Assembly (NCBI RefSeq): GCF_001441615.1 | Contig: NZ_LAXJ01000018.1 | Coordinates: forward strand, 62,001 to 126,000 | DNA: 64,000 nt | From: Roseovarius atlanticus | GTDB lineage: Bacteria; Pseudomonadota; Alphaproteobacteria; Rhodobacterales; Rhodobacteraceae | Reading direction: 5' to 3' | The notes under the pieces: generated by a model | Seen by the model: only the letters and a program-made list of their open reading frames with translations | Told to the model about the DNA's origin: nothing | Database searches by the model: none | In this document: positions 33,058 through 42,256 of the stretch, one piece after another | Layout: the number at the start of each line of letters is the position of its first letter | How positions within the stretch are numbered: the stretch's first letter is position 1 | Program-made: the position numbers and the translations under genes

Positions 33058-34045
33058 GCGCCACGCTCCGTCCCGCCAGCATCCCCACGATGCCGCCCCG
33101 CGCGAACAGAACGATCAACAGCAGGATAACCCCCAGCCAGATCAGCCAGAACTCCGTCAGCCCGCCCAGCCAATGTTCCAGCACCACGAACACCGCCGCG
33201 CCGACCACCGGGCCGAACAGCCGCCCGACCCCGCCCAGGATGACAAGGATGATGATCTCGCCCGAGAACTGCCAACTGAACATCGTCGGGCTGACGAAGC
33301 GGTTGAGGTCGGCAAAAAGCGCCCCCGCCAGCCCCGTGATCGCGCCCGAAATCACGAAGGCCACCAGCTTCAGCCGCACCGGGTTCAGCCCCACCGTCTC
33401 CACCCGCACCGGCACCTGCCGTGCCGCGTTCAGCGCCAGCCCGAAAGGCGACCGCATCAGCCGCGCGGTCAGCCACAGGACCGCACACAGGATCGCGAAA
33501 CAAAGCCCGAAGAACTGGATCGGCACCAGCGTGTTCAGCCCCGGAAACCCGTTGCGCACATAGATCGACAGGCCATCTTCGCCGCCATAGGCGCTCCACG
33601 AGATCGCGAAGTAGAAAAACATCTGCCCAAAGGCCAGCGTGATCATGATGAAATAGACGCCACTTGTCCGCAGGCTCAGCACGCCAATGACGAGTGCCGC
33701 CAGCGCCGAGGCCACCACGGCCACCAGCCAGACCACCGGCATCGACTTGGTGCCTTCGATCAGCAGGGGCCATTCCATGACCGACGTATAGGTCTGCGCG
33801 TGATGCGCCAGGATCCCCATCGCGTAGCCGCCGATGCCAAAAAACACCGCGTGCCCCAGGCTCACCAGCCCGCCCAACCCCAGCGCGATGTTCAAGCCAA
33901 CAGCGGCCAGCGCCAGGATCACCACGCGCGTGGCCAGCGTGATCGTGAACGGCTCATCCGCCCACAGCGCCCACAGCGGCACCACCAGCAACCCGGCCAG
34001 AACCGCCAGGTTGATCCAGCCCTCGCGGCTCATGCCCCCGATCAT
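33050..34045 (-). CDS. livM: Branched-chain amino acid-type ABC transporter permease (LivM-like)
   Basis: 331 residues from the ATG at 34043-34045 that overlaps the livH stop (ATGA); MSREGW 12 nt downstream is an alternative. About ten helices. LivM features: ALAAVGLNIALGLGGLVSLGHAVFFGIGGYA, LRTSGVYFIMITLAFGQM, and the ATPase-coupling stretch NAARQVPVRVETVGLNPVRLKLVAFVISG. The frame continues upstream but only into Gly/Arg-rich antisense sequence. Confidence 0.93.
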   Translation of the reverse strand: MIGGMSREGWINLAVLAGLLVVPLWALWADEPFTITLATRVVILALAAVGLNIALGLGGLVSLGHAVFFGIGGYAMGILAHHAQTYTSVMEWPLLIEGTKSMPVVWLVAVVASALAALVIGVLSLRTSGVYFIMITLAFGQMFFYFAISWSAYGGEDGLSIYVRNGFPGLNTLVPIQFFGLCFAILCAVLWLTARLMRSPFGLALNAARQVPVRVETVGLNPVRLKLVAFVISGAITGLAGALFADLNRFVSPTMFSWQFSGEIIILVILGGVGRLFGPVVGAAVFVVLEHWLGGLTEFWLIWLGVILLLIVLFARGGIVGMLAGRSVAHD

Positions 34046-34962
34046 GCCCGCGCCCCGAACAGGCCGGTGGGCCGCCAGACCAGCACCGCGCTCATCAGGA
34101 TGTAGATCGCCATCGACGCCAACGATGCCCCCACCTGCGTGCCCGCCGCCGGCTCCATGAACAGCTTGAAAAGCTCGGGCAGGAAGATGCCTCCCAGCGT
34201 ATCCGTCAGCCCCACCAGGATCGCGCCCACGAAGGCCCCCCTGATCGAGCCTATGCCGCCAATCACGATCACCACGAACGCCAAAATCAGCACCGGCTCG
34301 CCCATGCCCACCTGCACCGACTGGATCGCGCCCACCAGCGCCCCTGCCAGCCCCGCCAGCGCCGCACCCAGCGCGAAGACCAGCGTGTAAAGCTTCGAGA
34401 TGTCCACGCCCAACGCCGCGATCATCTCCCGGTCGTTCTCGCCCGCGCGAATGCGGATGCCCACCCGTGTCCGCTCGATCAACAGCCACAGGCCCACCGC
34501 CACCGCCAGCCCCACGCCGATCAACGCCAGCCGGTACAGCGGATACTGGATGCCGCCCGGCAACGTCACCGGCCCCGACAACGCGTCGGGGATATCAAGA
34601 TACAGCGGGAAGGACCCGAAAAGGTACCGCGTGCCCTCCGAGAAAATCAGGATCAGCGCGAAGGTCGCCAGCACCTGGTCCAGGTGGTCGGTCGCGTATA
34701 ATCGCCGGATCACCACCACCTCCACGATCGCACCCACCGCCGCCGCCACCGCCAGTGCGGCACCCAGCGCCAGCACGAAATTCCCCGTCGCCGCCGCCAC
34801 CGCCGCGGCGGCGAAGGCGCCCACCATGTAAAGCGAGCCATGGGCGAGGTTGATCAGCCCCATCACCCCGAAGATCAGAGTCAGGCCCGCCGCCATCAGA
34901 AACAGCATGACGCCGAACTGAAGCCCGTTCAGAACCTGCTCGATGATCAGAATGCCCGACAT
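34042..34962 (-). CDS. livH: Branched-chain amino acid-type ABC transporter permease (LivH-like)
   Basis: 306 residues, about eight helices. The N-terminal LIIEQVLNGLQFGVMLFLMAAGLTLIFGVMGLINLAHGSLYM and the coupling ENDREMIAALGVDISKLYTLVFALGAALAGLAGAL are classic LivH. It is the first gene of the operon. No periplasmic binding-protein gene lies upstream or downstream, which is unusual, as livK normally accompanies these genes. Confidence 0.93.
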   Translation of the reverse strand: MSGILIIEQVLNGLQFGVMLFLMAAGLTLIFGVMGLINLAHGSLYMVGAFAAAAVAAATGNFVLALGAALAVAAAVGAIVEVVVIRRLYATDHLDQVLATFALILIFSEGTRYLFGSFPLYLDIPDALSGPVTLPGGIQYPLYRLALIGVGLAVAVGLWLLIERTRVGIRIRAGENDREMIAALGVDISKLYTLVFALGAALAGLAGALVGAIQSVQVGMGEPVLILAFVVIVIGGIGSIRGAFVGAILVGLTDTLGGIFLPELFKLFMEPAAGTQVGASLASMAIYILMSAVLVWRPTGLFGARA

Positions 34963-35267
34963 CCGCGCCGCTTTCCCCTGCCGCTATGCGCTCCCCGATG
35001 GCGCGGGGTTAAACCACGCCCGGGCCCGAAGGCCAAGCCCTGCCGGCATCCCTCTCTCGCCGCGCAGGCCCGCCCGGCGCGGCCATGCCTCGGGCAGCGG
35101 CTGCCAGCCCGGCCTCCGGCGCACGCCCTAGTCGCCAGCCCGAGGTGCCGCACTTCTCGAAGACCCAGTCTTTCTTCCTGAAATCATACAGTTACCGCTT
35201 AACCTCATTTTAAACCGGTCGCTCTAGCCTGCGGCAGACAAGGCATATGCAGTGTGAAGGGCCCCGC
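34963..35267. promoter_or_regulatory. Divergent promoter region between liv and che operons
   Basis: 305 bp. The part next to livH is very GC-rich with no gene I can support. The 80 bp before the STAS gene are AT-richer (AATCATACAGTTACCGCTTAACCTC), so the che operon promoter probably lies there. No operator is recognised. Confidence 0.45.
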
Positions 35268-35570
35268 ATGACAGAAACCGCCAATTCCGTCGACGACACA
35301 TCGATTGACCTCCCCGAAAGATTGGATTTCGCAGCCTGCGAAACGCTGGCGGCCAGCTTCGAAACCCGGCGCGGAACGGCCCTACGCCTGCGGGCGGGCA
35401 ATGTCGGCTTCCTCGGCGCCCTTGCGGCCGAGATTCTGGTGCGCGCCCGGATGGAATGGCAGGCCGACGGCACCGCCTTCGACTTGGTCGACCCTTCGCC
35501 CGATTTTCTCCGGGGGCTGACCCTGCTCGGCATCCCCCGACACGCCCTGATTCAAGAGGACACCGCATGA
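35268..35570 (+). CDS. STAS-domain protein at the head of the che operon
   Basis: 100 residues from the ATG at 35268, with GAAGGG 7 nt upstream. The pattern of strands and helices (IDLPERLDFAACETLAASFETRRGTALRLRAGNVGFLGALAAEILVRA) resembles STAS domains, as in anti-sigma-factor antagonists and toluene-tolerance-type lipid-binding proteins. The usual phosphorylatable Ser of DSSG sites is not evident (NVGFLG at that place), so phospho-control is doubtful. Its stop overlaps the cheY start (ATGA), linking it to chemotaxis. Confidence 0.72.
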   Translation: MTETANSVDDTSIDLPERLDFAACETLAASFETRRGTALRLRAGNVGFLGALAAEILVRARMEWQADGTAFDLVDPSPDFLRGLTLLGIPRHALIQEDTA

Positions 35571-35929
35571 CACGCATTCTGGCCGTCGACGATTCAAGAA
35601 CCATGCGCAGCATGTTGCAACAGGCCCTCACCGGCGCCGGGTTCGAGGTCGAGCTTGCAGAGGACGGGGTCGACGGGCTCGAACGCCTCGAAACGGCGGA
35701 TCCCGACCTGATCATCACCGACATCAACATGCCGCGTCTCGACGGGTTCGGCTTCATCGACGGGGTGCGCAAGGGCGATCGGGTCTCGACCGTGCCGATC
35801 CTGGTGCTGACCACCGAGAGCGGCGACGCGCTTCGGCAGCGGGCGCGCGATGCCGGGGCGACCGGCTGGATCGTCAAGCCCTTCGACGAAGAAAAGCTCG
35901 TCCAGATCATCCAGCGCCTCGTGGTCTGA
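35567..35929 (+). CDS. cheY: Chemotaxis response regulator CheY
   Basis: 120 residues, a single receiver domain. Acidic pair Asp8-Asp9 (VDDS), phosphoacceptor Asp52 in IITDINMPRLDG, Thr82-83 in VLTTESGD and Lys104 in WIVKPFDEEKL. It resembles the CheY class seen next to CheA. CheA-phosphate would be transferred to Asp52 to control the flagellar motor, or to act as a phosphate sink. Overlaps the STAS gene and precedes cheA by 15 nt. Confidence 0.93.
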   Translation: MTRILAVDDSRTMRSMLQQALTGAGFEVELAEDGVDGLERLETADPDLIITDINMPRLDGFGFIDGVRKGDRVSTVPILVLTTESGDALRQRARDAGATGWIVKPFDEEKLVQIIQRLVV

Positions 35930-35944
35930 GGAAGGAATGCCGAC

Positions 35945-38134
35945 ATGAACGATCTCAACCAGATGTTCTTCCAGGAATGCGACGACCTGCTCGAACAACT
36001 CTCCTCCGGACTGAACGAGCTGGAAGCCGGCGCCGGTGACGACGAGACCGTCAACAGCATGTTCCGTGCCGTCCACTCGATGAAGGGCGGCGCCGGAGCG
36101 TTCGGCCTCGATCAGATGGTCTCCTTCGCCCACGCGTTCGAAAACGTGCTGGACGATATCCGCAGCCAACGGCTCACGGTGGGCGACAATGTCGTCAACC
36201 TGCTGCTGACGGCAAGCGATCACCTCGCCGACCTGGTCGAGTCCGCCAGCCAGGGCGCCGAGTTGCCGCCCGATCAGGGCGCCTCGATCCTCAGCGATCT
36301 CAAACATGTCAGCAATGCCGCCAACGGTACGTCCGACAATGCCGAAGAGCCTGCCGAAGAAATCGATGAGGCCGATTTCCAACCGACCTTCCTGGCGCTC
36401 GACGGCGACCTGCCCTCGCTCGACGAGATGGGCGCGCCCGAGGATGACGGCCCCGAGGAGGGCGGCACGGTCGAGATCCGGTTCAAGGCCTCACCACAGC
36501 TTTTCGCAAACGGTCACGACCCGGCGATCCTCTTCCGCAGTCTCGAAAGCCTCGGCAAGCTCGAGGTCGAGGCCGATCTCACCGAGCTCACCCCCCTGCG
36601 CGACGGCGCCTGGTCCGATCCCGCGCTCCGCTGGATCCTGACCTTCAGCCCCGACGACTCTGTCGACGAGGCCGCAATCCGCGAAGTCTTCGAATTCGTC
36701 GAAGGCCTGTGCGAGCTTGAAATTTCCATGGCGTCCGCCGGCCCCGGCGGCCTGCCGCCCTTGCCCGCGCCGTCCGATATCCAGTTGCTTCCCAACGCCT
36801 TGGCCGAGGACACGGTCACGGCAACGCCGGCGGCGCCGCGCTCCGGCGGCGCCCCGGCGCCCAACCAAACCGACGCCGCGGCGCCGGCCGCGGTGCGGTC
36901 CTCCAGTTCCCGTACCAGCACGATCCGCGTCGACCTCGATCGCGTCGACCGGCTGATAAACCTCGTGGGCGAGCTTGTCATCGCCGAGGCGATGCTGCGC
37001 CAGTCGATGGACGAGATGCCCAGTTCCGCCAACAGCGGCGTGGACGAGGCCATGAGCCAGCTCAAGACGCTCTCGGGGGCGATCCAGGAAAGCGTCATGG
37101 CGATCCGCGCCCAACCCGTGCGCAGCCTTTTTCAGCGCATGTCCCGGATTGTCCGCGAGACCGCGCGCGAGGCCGGCAAATCCGCCCGCCTGGTCACCGT
37201 GGGTGACGCGACCGAGGTGGACAAGACCGTCACGGAACGCCTCGTCGAACCCCTCACCCACATGATCCGCAACGCCATCGACCACGGGTTGGAGACGCCC
37301 GAGGCGCGCCGCGCCGCCGGCAAAAACGAACGCGGCACGGTCACCCTCGAGGCCAGCCACCGCTCGGGCCGCGTTGTCATCGTCATCAAGGATGACGGGG
37401 CGGGTATCAACCGCGAGAAGGTCCGCCAGATCGCCATCGAGAAAGGTCTCATCCGCCCCGAGGACGATCTCGGCGATGCCGATATCGACAACCTGCTCTT
37501 CCGCCCCGGCTTTTCCACCGCCGGCGAGATCTCCAATCTCTCGGGTCGCGGTGTCGGGATGGACGTCGTCCGCAACGAGATCCAGTCCCTGGGCGGCCGC
37601 GTCAGCCTGCAATCGGTGCCCGGTCGTGGCACCTCTGTCACGGTGTCCCTGCCGCTGACACTTGCGGTGCTCGAGGGCATGGTAGTCAAGATCGCCGACC
37701 AGTCGCTGATCGTCCCCACCCTGCCCCTGCGCGAGATGCTGCAGCCCGGACAGGCCAAGGTGCACACGCTTTGCGATGGCGACAGCGTATTGGCGCTCAA
37801 CGGCGAGATGGTCCCGATCAAGGATCTCGGCACCGCCCTTGGCTTCCGCTCCACGCCTGTCAGTCTTGGCAACCAGTCCCTGCTATTGATCGAAGGCGAC
37901 TCCGGCCAACGCTACGCCCTTGCCGTCGACGGCATCGCCGAACAACGCGAAGTCGTGATCAAGGGCCTGGAACAGAATTATCAGAAAATCCCCGGCATCG
38001 CCGCGGCGACGATTCTCGGTGACGGAAAAATCGCGCTCATCGTCGACACCGACCAGATGATTGCCCCTCCCGGCCAGGGGGGATGGGTCGACCGTGCCTG
38101 GCCAGACGCCACAGGAGACGTCCATCATGCATGA
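35945..38134 (+). CDS. cheA: Chemotaxis histidine kinase CheA
   Basis: 729 residues. Domain order: Hpt (P1) with His44 in RAVHSMKGGAGAFGL; a poorly conserved acidic linker and P2-like region (about 130-310) ending in a Pro/Ala-rich link; dimerisation (P3) from about residue 325 (RVDLDRVDRLINLVGELVIAEAML); ATPase (P4) with NAIDHGLETPEAR, DDGAGI, and RGVGMDVVRNEI; and the CheW-like P5 at the C-terminus from about 585. CheA autophosphorylates under control of MCPs and passes phosphate to CheY. A short A/P-rich stretch at about residues 295-315 is normal. It overlaps cheW by 8 nt. Confidence 0.96.
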   Translation: MNDLNQMFFQECDDLLEQLSSGLNELEAGAGDDETVNSMFRAVHSMKGGAGAFGLDQMVSFAHAFENVLDDIRSQRLTVGDNVVNLLLTASDHLADLVESASQGAELPPDQGASILSDLKHVSNAANGTSDNAEEPAEEIDEADFQPTFLALDGDLPSLDEMGAPEDDGPEEGGTVEIRFKASPQLFANGHDPAILFRSLESLGKLEVEADLTELTPLRDGAWSDPALRWILTFSPDDSVDEAAIREVFEFVEGLCELEISMASAGPGGLPPLPAPSDIQLLPNALAEDTVTATPAAPRSGGAPAPNQTDAAAPAAVRSSSSRTSTIRVDLDRVDRLINLVGELVIAEAMLRQSMDEMPSSANSGVDEAMSQLKTLSGAIQESVMAIRAQPVRSLFQRMSRIVRETAREAGKSARLVTVGDATEVDKTVTERLVEPLTHMIRNAIDHGLETPEARRAAGKNERGTVTLEASHRSGRVVIVIKDDGAGINREKVRQIAIEKGLIRPEDDLGDADIDNLLFRPGFSTAGEISNLSGRGVGMDVVRNEIQSLGGRVSLQSVPGRGTSVTVSLPLTLAVLEGMVVKIADQSLIVPTLPLREMLQPGQAKVHTLCDGDSVLALNGEMVPIKDLGTALGFRSTPVSLGNQSLLLIEGDSGQRYALAVDGIAEQREVVIKGLEQNYQKIPGIAAATILGDGKIALIVDTDQMIAPPGQGGWVDRAWPDATGDVHHA

Positions 38135-38597
38135 CACCCAGACCGAATCCAGAACCGCCAACCGGGTCGAGATCGTTTGCTTTACCGTCGAGGACCAGGA
38201 TTTCAGCATCGAAATCTCGCACGTGCTCGAAATCCGCGGCTGGACAAGCACCACCACCCTGCCCCACGCGCCCGATTTCGTCGTCGGCATGATGAACCTG
38301 CGCGGCACCGTGCTGCCGGTTGTCGACCTGTCTCTCCGGCTGGGCTTCGGCAAGACCGAACCGGGCAAGCGTCACGTCATCATCATCGCCCAGATCGACC
38401 ACAAGATCATCGGGTTCCTGGTCGATGCCGTGTCCGACATCATCACCGTCGACGAGGCCGAGATGCAGGCGACCCCGGACGTGTCCTCGTCCCGAACCCA
38501 GGCGTTCATCCGCGGAGTCCATTCACTCGATGACAAGCTCGTCCGGGCGATCGATGTCCGCGAGGTCCTGCCACGAGAGGCCCCGTTGAGCGCATGA
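38127..38597 (+). CDS. cheW: Chemotaxis coupling protein CheW
   Basis: 156 residues, a single CheW domain: IVCFTVEDQDFSIEISHVLEI, then MMNLRGTVLPVVDLSLRLG and GFLVDAVSDIITV. It bridges MCPs and CheA. The ATG at 38127 follows AGGAGA; the frame runs on upstream inside cheA but is a shadow. Stop overlaps cheR (ATGA). Confidence 0.95.
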   Translation: MHDTQTESRTANRVEIVCFTVEDQDFSIEISHVLEIRGWTSTTTLPHAPDFVVGMMNLRGTVLPVVDLSLRLGFGKTEPGKRHVIIIAQIDHKIIGFLVDAVSDIITVDEAEMQATPDVSSSRTQAFIRGVHSLDDKLVRAIDVREVLPREAPLSA

Positions 38598-39538
38598 AAG
38601 ACCATCCTCAGGCCGGGGCACCACCCCTGATCAGTCCCGACGACTTTGCCATCGTCGCCGACCTGCTCAAGCGCATGACCGGCATCCATATCGGCAGCAA
38701 CAAGCGTGCGATGGTGTCCGGGCGCCTGGCCAAACGGCTCAAGGCACTGAAGATCGGCTCGGTTGACGCCTACTGCACCTGGCTGCAACAGCCCGGCAAC
38801 ACCGCCGAGCAGGACGCGTTCATTTCCGCGCTGACCACGAACATGACCCGGTTTAACCGCGAGGATCACCATTTCACCCATCTCGCCGACCATATCCTGC
38901 CCGGGCTTGCCGCCGCCGCCCGCGCAGGCCGGCGCGTGCGGCTGTGGTCGGCCGCCTGCTCCACCGGGGAAGAGGCGTATGACCTGGCGTTTCGAATGCT
39001 CGATGCCTGCCCCGAAGCCGCCCAACTTGATCTGCGGATACTGGCCACCGACATCGACAAATCGGCCCTGAGCGTCGCGCACGCCGGTCTCTACCCCGCC
39101 ACAGCCGTCAGCGACCTGCCCGACGGGTTCGCCGAGCGCCACCTGGACCAAGGAACCGGTATCAATGGCATGGCGCGCGTGGCGCAACGCGCGCGTGACC
39201 TGATCACCTTTCGCTGCCTGAACCTCAATGGCGAATGGCCGTTCAAGGGAAGGTTCGATGTCATCATGTGCCGGAACGTCACGATTTACTTCGACGAAGA
39301 CACACAGGCGCGGCTCTGGCAACGCCTCGCAGACCGGATCGAGCCGGGTGGCGCGCTTTATGTCAGCCATTCCGAACTCCTGCCCGAAGCCATCGCCATG
39401 CGCTTCACCCAGCACGAGCGTGGCGCCTTCTGCCTGCCGCCCGACACCCCGTCCCGCCCACCGCATCGCTGCGCGGACCTGAACATTTTGAACACGGCTG
39501 GCGCCCAGCGCCCCGACAGCAACGGAGGCCCCGGATGA
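38594..39538 (+). CDS. cheR: Chemotaxis methyltransferase CheR
   Basis: 314 residues. N-terminal helical domain (about 1-80), then a SAM-dependent methyltransferase domain with LWSAACSTGEEAYDLAF, ILATDIDKSALSVA and FDVIMCRNVTIYFDE, the family signature. It methylates MCP glutamates for adaptation. A C-terminal tail of about 20 residues is not conserved. The neighbour at 42257 encodes an MCP ending in a WxxF tail that would dock CheR. No cheB follows. Confidence 0.95.
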   Translation: MKDHPQAGAPPLISPDDFAIVADLLKRMTGIHIGSNKRAMVSGRLAKRLKALKIGSVDAYCTWLQQPGNTAEQDAFISALTTNMTRFNREDHHFTHLADHILPGLAAAARAGRRVRLWSAACSTGEEAYDLAFRMLDACPEAAQLDLRILATDIDKSALSVAHAGLYPATAVSDLPDGFAERHLDQGTGINGMARVAQRARDLITFRCLNLNGEWPFKGRFDVIMCRNVTIYFDEDTQARLWQRLADRIEPGGALYVSHSELLPEAIAMRFTQHERGAFCLPPDTPSRPPHRCADLNILNTAGAQRPDSNGGPG

Positions 39539-39921
39539 GCCTGAGAGAGAAACTGCATATCCTCGTCGTCGACGACATGTCCACCAGCCGCGGCCTGCTG
39601 ACCCAGGCGCTCGACGAACTGGGGATCAAGAACTACCGCACCGAGGCTGATGGCCATACCGCCTGGAGCAGCCTTGCCGCCAAGCCCGTGCACCTTGTGA
39701 TCTCGGATTTCAACATGCCGCGAATGGACGGGCTGCAACTGCTCGAGGCGATCCGCTCGCACCGCGCCATTGCCCGCACCGGATTCATTCTGGTGACCGG
39801 TCGGGCCGACAAGGAAATCATCGAGCGCGGCACCCGCCTGGGCATGAACAACTACCTCAAAAAGCCGTTCCAGACCGCGCAACTGAAGGCGTGCATCGAA
39901 AAGGTCGTCGGCCGCCTCTGA
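39535..39921 (+). CDS. cheY: Second CheY-like response regulator
   Basis: 128 residues. Asp13-Asp14 (VVDDMS), phosphoacceptor Asp58 in VISDFNMPRMDGLQLL, Thr/Gly in LVTGRADK and Lys109-110 in YLKKPF. It differs from the first CheY (35567), so the operon has two output regulators that may compete for phosphate, as in other alphaproteobacteria. Starts inside the cheR stop (ATGA). Confidence 0.92.
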   Translation: MSLREKLHILVVDDMSTSRGLLTQALDELGIKNYRTEADGHTAWSSLAAKPVHLVISDFNMPRMDGLQLLEAIRSHRAIARTGFILVTGRADKEIIERGTRLGMNNYLKKPFQTAQLKACIEKVVGRL

Positions 39922-39954
39922 TCCCCCGCACCCGTCAATCAGCAGGAGCATTCC

Positions 39955-40305
39955 GTGCCGCCTCGTCCCATTTCACGCCTACTCCACATTCTCGCCGAGG
40001 AGACCGACGACCTCGCAGGCATCGCGCAGCGTCTGGATACCCTGATTCCCGAACTGGTCACCCATTTGCCCGAAAGCGCGACGGCCGACCTGCGTGACCT
40101 TCAGCGGGTCGATGCGCTCTGGCAGCATCTGCGCGACATCTCGCGCGTCCTGAAAACCGTGTCGACCTCGGTCGAGGCCGACGCCCGGCTCGATGTCACC
40201 CCGCTGCTCGCCCAGGTTCGCCTCGACTACTTCCGGCACCGGTTGCTGGACGATCCCGTGAAGCCCGATCTGGGGCGCGGCGACGGCCAGCCGATCTTGT
40301 TCTGA
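39955..40305 (+). CDS. Small protein of the che operon, unknown function
   Basis: 116 residues from a GTG at 39955 behind AGCAGGAGCA. Largely helical, with leucine-rich heptad-like stretches (LLHILAEETDDLAGIAQRLDTLIPELVTHL and LRDISRVLKTVSTSVE). It lies between the second cheY and the PAS protein. It is not a recognisable CheZ or Hpt; no family is assigned. Confidence 0.6.
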   Translation: MPPRPISRLLHILAEETDDLAGIAQRLDTLIPELVTHLPESATADLRDLQRVDALWQHLRDISRVLKTVSTSVEADARLDVTPLLAQVRLDYFRHRLLDDPVKPDLGRGDGQPILF

Positions 40306-40352
40306 AACCACCGCGGCGCGCGAAGCGGCCGCATCCTCAAGGACCCTTCTCG

Positions 40353-41576
40353 ATGCAACAAACGGCAACTGCCCCTGCAACCGACCATCCCGCGCGCACC
40401 GGAACCGAGGTCGACTTTCCGCCCGAGCAACTCTTGGCCTCCGCGACCGACACCCGCGGCGTCATCCACTATGCCAACCAGGAGTTCTGCGAAACCGCAC
40501 GCATGTCCAAGGAATATCTCAGCGGTGCCCCGCACAAGGTCGTGCGCCATCCCGACATGCCCCGCGGCCTCTTTCACCTGATGTGGGAGCGGCTCCACGC
40601 CAAGCTTCCGGTCTGTACCTACGTCAAGAATTCCACCGCCGACGGCGGCTTCTACTGGGTGTTCGCGACGGTAACGCCGACGCGCGACGGCTATCTCTCG
40701 GTTCGGATCAAGCCGCGCTCGGAATTCTTCGCGCTGACCCGCGACATCTACAGTGCCATGCTGACTGAGGAGGCCCGCGGCCTGCCACCGGACAAAAGCG
40801 CGGAGTGGATGCTCGCACGCCTCGCCGAACTTGGATACCTCGATTTCGACGCCTTTAGCTACGCCGCACTCGATGCCGAGTTCGGGATCCGCGAAGATGT
40901 CGACACCGGCAGCGACTCCGATGTCGGCAAGATCGCCCGCCTGACCGAGTTGATGGACAAGTGCGATACCCTCGTTCAGGAGATCATCGGCATATTTCAA
41001 AAGGTCCGAGGGGAGCCGATCAATCTGCGCATCCTCTCGGGCCGGCTGGAAGGGGCCGGTGTCGCGATCGGCACCATTTCCAAGAACTACGAAACGATGT
41101 CGGCGGACATGTACCAGATGATCGAGCGGCTGCGCTGCGACGAGACCGGCTTGCTGGTGCGTATGCGCACCGCGCTCGGACGGGCGCAAAGCGCGTCGCA
41201 GATCGCCACCCTGATGGACCTGACCGTACGGCAATCCGCGGCCAAGCACGATGCCGCCGAACGCAACCTTGGAGGACGCGAGATCCTGCACGTCCAGTCC
41301 GAGTCGCTCTCCGAAATCAGCCGAAGCACGGTGTCCGAGGTCGCTAACATGGGCAAGCTCGTCCCCGATATCTGCCGCCAGCTGCGCCGCCGGATCAACG
41401 GTCTCGATCTCGTCAAGCTTCTCTGCCGGGTCGAAAGTGGCCGGATGAGCGACGTCGATAGCGGCCTTGTCGGCATCATTCGCCGCCTGGAGGAAGCGCA
41501 CCACCAGACCGACCGGCATCTGGCAGCCCTCTCAGCCACCGCATTTCAGATCGACGCCACCTCGAAATCGCTCTGA
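40353..41576 (+). CDS. Aerotaxis-receptor-like PAS protein without a recognisable MCP hairpin
   Basis: 407 residues, soluble. The first 130 residues form an Aer-like PAS domain: GVIHYANQEFCETARMSKEYLSGAPHKVVRHPDMPRGLFHLMWERL, with the RHPDMP motif of FAD-binding aerotaxis receptors. The remainder is helical but lacks the highly conserved MCP hairpin sequence (no EAARAGE). It may act as a sensor that signals through other Che proteins or be a diverged adaptor. A fair number of amphipathic helices suggest a helical bundle. Spacing to the neighbours is 47 and 85 nt. Confidence 0.78.
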   Translation: MQQTATAPATDHPARTGTEVDFPPEQLLASATDTRGVIHYANQEFCETARMSKEYLSGAPHKVVRHPDMPRGLFHLMWERLHAKLPVCTYVKNSTADGGFYWVFATVTPTRDGYLSVRIKPRSEFFALTRDIYSAMLTEEARGLPPDKSAEWMLARLAELGYLDFDAFSYAALDAEFGIREDVDTGSDSDVGKIARLTELMDKCDTLVQEIIGIFQKVRGEPINLRILSGRLEGAGVAIGTISKNYETMSADMYQMIERLRCDETGLLVRMRTALGRAQSASQIATLMDLTVRQSAAKHDAAERNLGGREILHVQSESLSEISRSTVSEVANMGKLVPDICRQLRRRINGLDLVKLLCRVESGRMSDVDSGLVGIIRRLEEAHHQTDRHLAALSATAFQIDATSKSL

Positions 41577-41661
41577 GCCTGCGCAGTTCAGAGGATCTTA
41601 AATCTTATCGCCGATGATGCGGCGTACCTTGATTGACTGTATCCAACCACCGGAGGCATCC

Positions 41662-42231
41662 ATGAAACACACGCTCACCACACTTGCCGCGACGGTATTC
41701 GCCGTCACCGGCGCTCAGGCCGCCAGCGAATATGACGGCGCATTGACCGATTTGGCCAACGGCACGATCGCCGCCTGGACCACCGATCCCTTAGTCTTGG
41801 ACGCCATACGGTCTCAGAACGCCTCGACCGCTGGACTGACCGAGCATGAGATCATCGCGCTCGACGCCACCTGGCGGCAACAGACCGTCGCGGGCGGTGA
41901 CCTGATCGACTCGGTGCTGTCGAACGAGCTTTCGAGCCACCTCAAGGACATCCACATGCAGGGCGCAGGGCGTTATACCGAGATCTTCGTCACCGACATC
42001 CGCGGCCTCAACGTCGGCCAAAGCAGCGTCACGTCCGACTACTGGCAAGGCGACGAGGACAAGTGGCAGGTGCCGCACGAGACCTCCGGCATCCATATCG
42101 GCGACGTCGAGTTCGACGAATCCGCCCAAACCTACCAAAGCCAGGTCAGCGTTCCGATCATGGATGACGGCAGCTTCGTCGGCGTGATTACCGTCGGCGT
42201 CAACATCGAGATGCTTGCCTCCGCAAACTGA
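41662..42231 (+). CDS. Secreted Cache-like (PDC) sensor protein
   Basis: 189 residues. A signal peptide (MKHTLTTLAATVFAVTGAQA) is followed by a mature domain that looks like the periplasmic Cache/PDC domain of chemoreceptors: ITSVLSNELSSHLKDI-like helix, YTEIFVTDIRGLNVGQSS, TSDYWQGDEDKWQ and VPIMDDGSFVGVITVGVNIEM. There is no membrane anchor or signalling domain. It directly precedes the MCP gene by 25 nt, so it may be a soluble ligand-binding partner of that MCP. ATG at 41662 behind GGAGG. Confidence 0.8.
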   Translation: MKHTLTTLAATVFAVTGAQAASEYDGALTDLANGTIAAWTTDPLVLDAIRSQNASTAGLTEHEIIALDATWRQQTVAGGDLIDSVLSNELSSHLKDIHMQGAGRYTEIFVTDIRGLNVGQSSVTSDYWQGDEDKWQVPHETSGIHIGDVEFDESAQTYQSQVSVPIMDDGSFVGVITVGVNIEMLASAN

Positions 42232-42256
42232 CCCTTTCACCTAACGGGAGCCCGTG

